From: Cornus controversa
Taxonomy: Eukaryota > Streptophyta > Magnoliopsida > Cornales > Cornaceae
Assembly (NCBI GenBank): GCA_026545225.1
Contig: CM048852.1
Coordinates: 8,790,501-8,854,500 of the forward strand
Direction: 5' to 3'
Length of the DNA stretch: 64,000 nt
Part shown: in pieces, positions 57,280-64,000 of the stretch
Numbering within the stretch: position 1 is the stretch's first letter
Layout: each line of letters starts with the position of its first letter
The notes under the pieces: model-generated
The model's input: only the letters and a program-made list of their open reading frames with translations
Told to the model about the DNA's origin: nothing
Databases searched by the model: none
Translations under genes and position numbers: made by a program

Positions 57280-57520
57280 ACAAAAACTTGGGCAAAGAGG
57301 AGAGAGAGAAATAGAGTTATAGTTATAGTGTTTCTGTGAGTATTCGTTGCTTAACACACACCACTTAAATAGGGCAACTAGCACAAAAAATAGAGGCGAA
57401 CGAAAAGAAGAAGATGTAACCACATTGTCCTAGCGGGACTACTTCCCATAGTACTTGTATCCCTCTGATTCTTCGTTTCTCTCCTTATCTGGTTGCAAGT
57501 GGAAGAGAGTTGTACTTTCC
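57280..57520 (+). other. leader-like conserved block of the array unit
   Basis: A GAGAGAGA..TTAGAGTTAGAG stretch precedes CACACACCACTTAAAT and a short frame. In unit 6 the frame begins with ATG at 63085 (MATSTKNRGERKEEDVTTLS, then TAG); in other units the ATG is AGG. It resembles a 5' leader and N-terminus of an unidentified gene. Confidence 0.35.
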
Positions 57521-57710
57521 TAAGAAAACAAAATACAAATGTATAGATACAAATAGACCTGCTATATCAGTTTGTTGTTTTTGTCAGTTTGTTGATGGAG
57601 ATGTAAATCTATGTACTAATTATATATATATATATAATTCAGTGGACAAGTCACGGGACCTGATAATGGTTGGTGAGGATGACCACACCAAGGCAACAAT
57701 ATAATCACTT

Positions 57711-57795
57711 GCCACGTGGCATACGGACCCCGCAACGCCTCAGAACGAAGGAACATCTATAACAAGTAATATCCAATCAAAGACTAACACGTGTT
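57711..57795. promoter_or_regulatory. pair of CACGTG (G-box) palindromes, unit 1
   Basis: GCCACGTGGC at 57711-57720 and AACACGTGTT at 57786-57795, 65 bp apart. The pair recurs in the other units (for example 59135-59144 and 59210-59219). These are perfect G-boxes, the core of ABRE and bZIP/bHLH binding sites. No function is demonstrated here. Confidence 0.55.
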
Positions 57796-57921
57796 AAGAA
57801 ATGAATAATAGTATAGTGTCAGGCACACATTTTTTCTCGAAGAGCACTACAACAAGGATTTTCAAAGATATTTGTTCTGATGTGCAACAGGTGGAGGACA
57901 TACAATATGTACTTGTTTCAG

Positions 57922-57983
57922 GAAATTAGAGGATGGTGATATTGTAAATGTTAATGTAACTGTGTACTATAAAGGTGTCCATT
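57922..57983 (+). pseudogene. MAP1A-like exon fragment, copy 2
   Basis: As copy 1, with an Asp-to-Asn change (VNVNVTVY) at a metal-ligand strand position and border CATT|GTAAG. Confidence 0.7.
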
Positions 57984-58464
57984 GTAAGACGCATTGCACC
58001 TTTAATTGGATTAGGGTCTTCTGTTGATTCGGTTAGCTCACTGGGTTAGAGCATCCACAATGTGATCTCCAAATTTGGTTTTCTAAATTTGAATTTTAGG
58101 TAGCCACATCATCATGTCAAGATCTCTAAATTTTGACTCCACAACAGGTTCTCCAGATTTGAATTTTAGCCAACCACATCATAATCTCTAATTTTAACTC
58201 CACAATAGGTTCTTCAAATTTTCATTACCCACACAATTAAATAATCTTACACAATTAAATTAATCTTAAAATTTTATGTATATACATATTTATATTAAAT
58301 TTTTTTATACTTTTTTAACTTGAAAAATTCATAATTTTTTCGTTTTAAGTCAAAAAATAGCCTAAATGGTACTCAAATTAAAGCTCTCGAAATTATCTTT
58401 ATAACAGAATTAGTTTCATCAAAAAAATTAATTTGTAGTGAAAGTTATTGACATTTGAATAATG

Positions 58465-58495
<31 letters not shown>

Positions 58496-59345
58496 CATGG
58501 CACGGATTTGGAGAAAAGTAAAGACAAAACAAAAAGAAATATACATTTGGTTAGCTATCGGGCGAACCACTTAGCTAACCTTAAGTGGGTCCCACAAATT
58601 TGATTATCACATTGTTTTGCTACAGTATGATTTTGTTCTCCAAATCAGTGTTTAGCTATCCCAATGGTGGTGCTCCTTTTAATTTTCGATCTCACTCACA
58701 AAAACTTGGGCAAAGAGGAGAGAGAGAGATAGAGTTAGAGTTAGAGTGTTTCTGTGACTATTCGTTGCTTAACACACACCACTTAAATAGGGCAACTAGC
58801 ACAAAAAATAGAGGCGAACGAAAAGAAGAAGATGTAACCACATTGTCCTAGCGGAACTACTTCCCATTGTACTTGTATCCCTCTGATTCTTCGTTTCTCT
58901 CCTTATCAGGTTGCAAGTGGAAGAGAGTTGTACTTTCCGAAGAAAACAAAATACAAATGTATAGATACAAATAGACCTGCTATATCAGTTTGTTGTTTGT
59001 GTCAGTTTGATGATGGAGATGTAAATCTATGTACTAATTATATATATATATATATATATAATTCATTGGACAAGTCACGGGACCTGATAATGGTCGGTGA
59101 GGATGACCACACCAAGGCAACAATATAATCACTTGCCACGTGGCATACGGACCCCGCAACGCCTCAGAATGAAGGAACAACTATAACCAGTAATATCCAA
59201 TCAAAGACTAACACGTGTTAAGAAAAGAATAATAGTATAGTGTCAGGCACACAATTTTTCTCGGATAGCACTGCAACAAGGATTTTCAAAGATATTTGTT
59301 CTGATGTGCAACAGGTGGAGGACATACAATATGTACTTGTTTCAG

Positions 59346-59407
59346 GAAATTAGAGGATGGTGATATTGTAAATGTTGATGTAACTGTGTACTATAAAGGT
59401 GTCCATG
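59346..59407 (+). pseudogene. MAP1A-like exon fragment, copy 3
   Basis: Intact exon-like form with acceptor TTTCAG and donor CATG|GTAAGA. Confidence 0.72.
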
Positions 59408-60769
59408 GTAAGACGCATTGCACCTTTAATTGGATTAGTGTCTTCTGTTGATTCTGTTAGCTCACTGGGTTAGAGCATCCACTATGGGATCTCCAAATTT
59501 CGTTCTCTAAATTTGAATTTTAGCTAGCCACATCATCATGTCAGGATATCTAAATTTTGACTCCACACCAGGTTCTCCAGATTTGAATTTTAGCCAACCA
59601 CATCATAATCTCTAATTTTAACTCCACAATAGGTTCTTCAAATTTTCATTACCCACACAATTAAATAATCTTACACAATTAAATTAATCTTAAAATTTTA
59701 TGTATATACATATTTATATTAAATTTTTTTATACTTTTTTAACTTGAAAAATTCATAATTTTTTCGTTTTAAGTCAAAAAATAGCCTAAATGGTACTCAA
59801 ATTAAAGCTCTCGAAATTATCTTTATAACAGAATTAGTTTCATCAAAAAAATTAATTTGTTGTGAATGTTATTGACATTTAAGTAAATGATACATATATA
59901 TATATATACATGGCACGGATTTTGAGAAAAGTAAAGACAAAACAAAAAATATATATACATTTGGTTAGCTAGGTGGTTCGCCCAATCGGGCGAACCACTT
60001 AGCTAACCTTAAGTGGGTCCCACAAATTTGACTATCACATTGTTTTGCTACAGTATGGTTTTGTTCTCCAAATCAGTGTTTAGCTATCCCATTGGTGGTG
60101 CTACTTTTAATTTTTGATCTCACTCACAAAAACTTGGGAAAGAGGAGAGAGAGAGATAGAGTTAGAGTTAGAGTGTTTATGTGAGTATTCGTTGCTTAAC
60201 ACACACCACTTAAATAGGGCAACTAGCACAAAAAATAGAGGCGAACGAAAAGAAGATGTAACCACATTGTCCTAGCGGAACTACTTCCCATTGTACTTGT
60301 ATCCCTCTGATTCTTCATTTCTCTCCTTATCTGGTTGCAAGTGGAAGAGAGATGTACTTTCCTAAGAAAACAAAATACAAATGTATAGATACAAATAGAC
60401 CTGCTATATCAGTTTGTTGTTTGTGTCAGTTTGATGATGGAGATGTAAATCTATGTACTAATTATATATATATATATATATATAATTCATTGGACAAGTC
60501 ACGGGACCTGATAATGGTCGGTGAGGATGACCACACCAAGGCAACAATATAATCACTTGCCACGTGGCATACGGACCCCGCAACGCCTCAGAATGAAGGA
60601 ACAACTATAACCAGTAATATCCAATCAAAGACTAACACGTGTTAAGAAAAGAATAATAGTATAGTGTCAGGCACACAATTTTTCTCGGATAGCACTGCAA
60701 CAAGGATTTTCAAAGATATTTGTTCTGATGTGCAACAGGTGGAGGACATACAATATGTACTTGTTTCAG

Positions 60770-60831
60770 GAAATTAGAGGATGGTGATATTGTAAATGTT
60801 GATGTAACTGTGTACTATAAAGGTGTCCATG
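60770..60831 (+). pseudogene. MAP1A-like exon fragment, copy 4
   Basis: Identical to copy 3 over the exon and its borders. Confidence 0.72.
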
Positions 60832-61884
60832 GTAAGACGCATTGCACCTTTAATTGGATTAGTGTCTTCTGTTGATTCTGTTAGCTCACTGGGTTAGAGC
60901 ATCCACTATGGGATCTCCAAATTTCGTTCTCTAAATTTGAATTTTAGCTAGCCACATCATCATGTCAGGATATCTAAATTTTGACTCCACACCAGGTTCT
61001 CCAGATTTGAATTTTAGCCAACCACATCATAATCTCTAATTTTAACTCCACAATAGGTACTTCAAATTTTCATTACCCACACAATTAAATAATCTTACAC
61101 AATTAAATTAATCTTAAAATTTTATGTATATACATATTTATATTAAATTTTTTTATACTTTTTTAACTTGAAAAATTCATAATTTTTTCGTTTTAAGTCA
61201 AAAAATAGCCTAAATGGTACTCAAATTAAAGCTCTCGAAATTATCTTTATAACAGAATTAGTTTCATCAAAAAAATTAATTTGTTGTGAATGTTATTGAC
61301 ATTTAAGTAAATGATACATATATATATATATATACATGGCACGGATTTTGAGAAAAGTAAAGACAAAACAAAAAAAATATATACATTTGGTTAGCTAGGT
61401 GGTTCGCCCAATCGGGCGAACCACTTAGCTAACCTTAAGTAGGTCCCACAAATTTGACTATCACATTGTTTTGCTACAGTATGGTTTTGTTCTCCAAATC
61501 AGTGTTTAGCTATCCCATTGGTGGTGCTACTTTTAATTTTTGATCTCACTCACAAAAACTTGGGAAAGAGGAGAGAGAGAGATAGAGTTAGAGTTAGAGT
61601 GTTTATGTGAGTATTCGTTGCTTAACACACACCACTTAAATAGGGCAACTAGCACAAAAAATAGAGGCGAACGAAAAGAAGATGTAACCACATTGTCCTA
61701 GCGGAACTACTTCCCATTGTACTTGTATCCCTCTGATTCTTCATTTCTCTCCTTATCTGGTTGCAAGTGGAAGAGAGATGTACTTTCCTAAGAAAACAAA
61801 ATACAAATGTATAGATACAAATAGACCTGCTATATCAGTTTGTTGTTTTTATCAGTTTGTTGATGGAGATGTGAATCTATGTAC

Positions 61885-61929
<45 letters not shown>

Positions 61930-62211
61930 CATTGGACAAGTCACGGGACCTGATAATGGTCGGTGAGGATGACCACACCACGGCAACAATATAATCACTT
62001 GCCACGTGGCATACGGATCCCGCAACGCCTCAGAACGAAGGAACAGCTATAACCAGTAATATCCAATCAAGGACTAACACGTGTTAAGAAAAGAATAATA
62101 GTATAGTGTCAGGCACACAATTTTTCCCGGAGAGCACTGCAACAAGGATTTTCAAAGATATTTGTTCTGATGTGCAACAAGTGGAGGACATACAATATGT
62201 ACTTGTTTCAG

Positions 62212-62273
62212 GAAATTAGAGGATGGTGATATTGTAAATGTTGATGTAACTGTGTATTATAAAGGTGTCCATG
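62212..62273 (+). pseudogene. MAP1A-like exon fragment, copy 5
   Basis: As copy 3, with one silent change (TAC to TAT). Confidence 0.72.
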
Positions 62274-63330
62274 GTAAGACGCATTGCACCTTTAATTGGA
62301 TTAGTGTCTTCTGTTGATTCTGTTAGCTCACTGGGTTAGAGTATCCACAATGGGATCTCCAAATTTGGTTCTCTAAATTTGAATTTTAGCTAGCCACATC
62401 ATCATGTCAAGATCTCTAAATTTTGACTCCACAACAGGTTCTCCAGATTTGAATTTTAGCCAACCACATCATAATCTCTAATTTTAACTCCACAATAGGT
62501 TCTTCAAATTTTCATTACCCACACAATTAAATAATCTTACACAATTAAATTAATCTTAAAATTTTATGTATATACATATATATATTAAATTTTTTTATAC
62601 TTTTTTAACTTGAAAATTTCATAATTTTTTCGTGTTAAGTCAAAAAATAGCCTAAGTGGCACTCAAATTAAAGCTCTCGAAATTATCTTTATAACAGAAT
62701 TAGTTTCATCAAAAAAATTAATTTGTAGTGAAAGTTAGTGACATTTAAGTAAATGAAATACATATATATATATATATACATGGCACGGATTTCGAGAAAT
62801 ATAAAGACAAAACAAAAAAAATATACATTTGGTTAGCTATGTGGTTCGCCCGATTGGGCGAACCACTTAGCTAACCTTAAGTGTGTCTCACAAATTTGAC
62901 TATCACATTGTTTTGCTACAATATGGTTTTGTTCTCCAAATCAGTGTTTAGCTTCCCCATTGGTGGTGTTCCTTTTAATTTTCGATCTCACTCACAAAAA
63001 CTTGGGCAAAGAGGAGAGAGTGAGATAGAGTTAGAGTTAGAGTGTTTCTGTGAGTATTCGTTGCTTAACACACACCACTTAAATATGGCAACTAGCACAA
63101 AAAATAGAGGCGAACGAAAAGAAGAAGATGTAACCACATTGTCCTAGCGGAACTACTTCCCATTGTACTTGTATCCCTCTGATTCTTCGTTTCTCTCCTT
63201 ATCAGGTTGCAAGTGGAAGAGAGTTGTACTTTCCTAAGAAAACAAAATACAAATGTATAGATACAAATAGACCTGCTATATCAGTTTGTTGTTTGTGTCA
63301 GTTTGATGATGGAGATGTAAATCTATGTAC

Positions 63331-63371
<41 letters not shown>

Positions 63372-63653
63372 CATTGGACAAGTCACGGGACCTGATAATG
63401 GTCGGTGAGGATGACCACACCAAGGCAACAATATAATCACTTGCCACGTGGCATACGGACCCCGCAACGCCTCAGAACGAAGGAACAGCTATAACCAGTA
63501 ATATCCAATCAAAGACTAACACGTGTTAAGAAAAGAACAATAGTATAGTGTCAGGCTCAAAATTTTTCTCGAAGAACATTGCAACAAGGATTTTCAAAGA
63601 TATTTGTTCTGATGTGCAACAGGTGGAGGACATAAAGTATGTACTTGTTTTAG

Positions 63654-63715
63654 GAAATTAGAGGATGGTGATATTGTAAATGTTGATGTAACTGTGTACT
63701 ATAAAGGTGTCCATC
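63654..63715 (+). pseudogene. MAP1A-like exon fragment, copy 6
   Basis: Acceptor weakened to TTTTAG and donor CATC|GTAAG. The unit is cut by the window end at 64000. Confidence 0.7.
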
Positions 63716-64000
63716 GTAAGACGCATTGCACCTTTAATTGGATTAGGGTCTTCTGTTGATTCTGTTAGCTCACTAGGTTAGAGCATCCACTATGGGATCT
63801 CCAAATTTGGTTCTCTAAATTTGAATTTTAGCTAGCCACATCATCATGTCAGGATCTCTAAATTTTGACTCCACAACAGGTTCTCCAGATTTGAATTTTA
63901 GCCAACCACATCATAATCTCTAATTTTAACTCCACAATAGGTTCTTCAAATTTTTATTACCCACACAATTAAATAATCTTACACAATTAAATTAATCTTA

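Larger units (their letters stand above)
56477..64000 (+). repeat. tandem array of ~1.43-kb composite units, continuing beyond the window
   Basis: Units start at 56477, 57911, 59335, 60759, 62201 and 63643 (periods 1434, 1424, 1424, 1442, 1442). Length changes come largely from (TA)n runs. Each unit, in order, holds an exon-like methionine aminopeptidase fragment, a MITE of about 645 bp, a hairpin near the MITE's far end, a leader-like block, a (TA)n run, and a segment with two CACGTG palindromes. Units 3 and 4 are almost identical; unit 2 lacks half of the hairpin. The left boundary is sharp: upstream of 56477 only the ACTTGTTTCAG match continues. Confidence 0.95.

Noticed and set aside
56477..64000. 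Array of true methionine aminopeptidase genes
   Set aside because: Only one 62-nt exon-like piece is present per unit. The rest of the enzyme, including the remaining metal ligands, is absent.
56477..64000. Helitron as the vehicle of the array
   Set aside because: No TC start and CTRR end with the expected terminal hairpin could be assigned to unit borders. The 46-bp hairpin is internal and not followed by CTRR at a unit boundary.

Overview
This window is nuclear DNA of a flowering plant, most likely a eudicot. It is AT-rich, has GT-AG introns, and is dominated by Ty1/copia and Ty3/gypsy retrotransposons, LINE remnants, MITEs and an endogenous pararetrovirus relic. The species cannot be named from the sequence alone.

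Only one conventional host gene is convincing. It is a minus-strand strictosidine-synthase-like gene, closest by memory to Arabidopsis SSL3. It is split into four exons (32904-32576, 22460-22185, 21349-21182, 3823-3421). The exons splice cleanly in phase 2 to a 391-residue protein, although the locus spans 29.5 kb. Intron 1 (10.1 kb) and intron 3 (17.4 kb) are inflated by transposable elements; intron 2 (0.8 kb) is small and clean.

Layout. 1-2264: truncated minus-strand copia element with its 5' LTR. 2265-3420: 3' flank of the gene. 3421-32904: the gene. Intron 3 holds a copia LTR fragment, a caulimovirid relic, LTR debris, a LINE tail, two gypsy LTR arms in inverted orientation, a Mutator-type MITE with a 9-bp target duplication, and a complete but mutated 5-kb copia element (15691-20701, duplication ATAAT). 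Intron 1 holds a LINE tail and a gypsy fragment split by a 4.9-kb copia element (24361-29234, duplication GTGGT), followed by a second copy of the MITE. 33102-38488: a 5.4-kb DNA transposon with long degenerate inverted ends, filled with ~400-bp tandem repeats; it ends about 200 bp upstream of the gene's start codon. 38.5-54.1 kb: a decayed Tat-lineage gypsy element carrying an extra antisense reading frame. It is interrupted by a Tekay-type chromovirus (41651-48812) whose long pol frame is open but whose integrase catalytic glutamate is lysine. 54.1-56.5 kb: no clear gene.

56477-64000, running off the window: five and a quarter head-to-tail copies of a ~1.43-kb unit. Each unit carries a 62-nt exon-like piece of a type-1 methionine aminopeptidase gene with splice-like borders, a MITE, a 46-bp hairpin, two CACGTG palindromes and a leader-like segment. 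I consider this array the most novel object in the window.

The elements do not work together as a pathway. The window is a TE-engulfed gene, a set of nested elements that can be ordered in time, and a composite tandem repeat containing captured host sequence.
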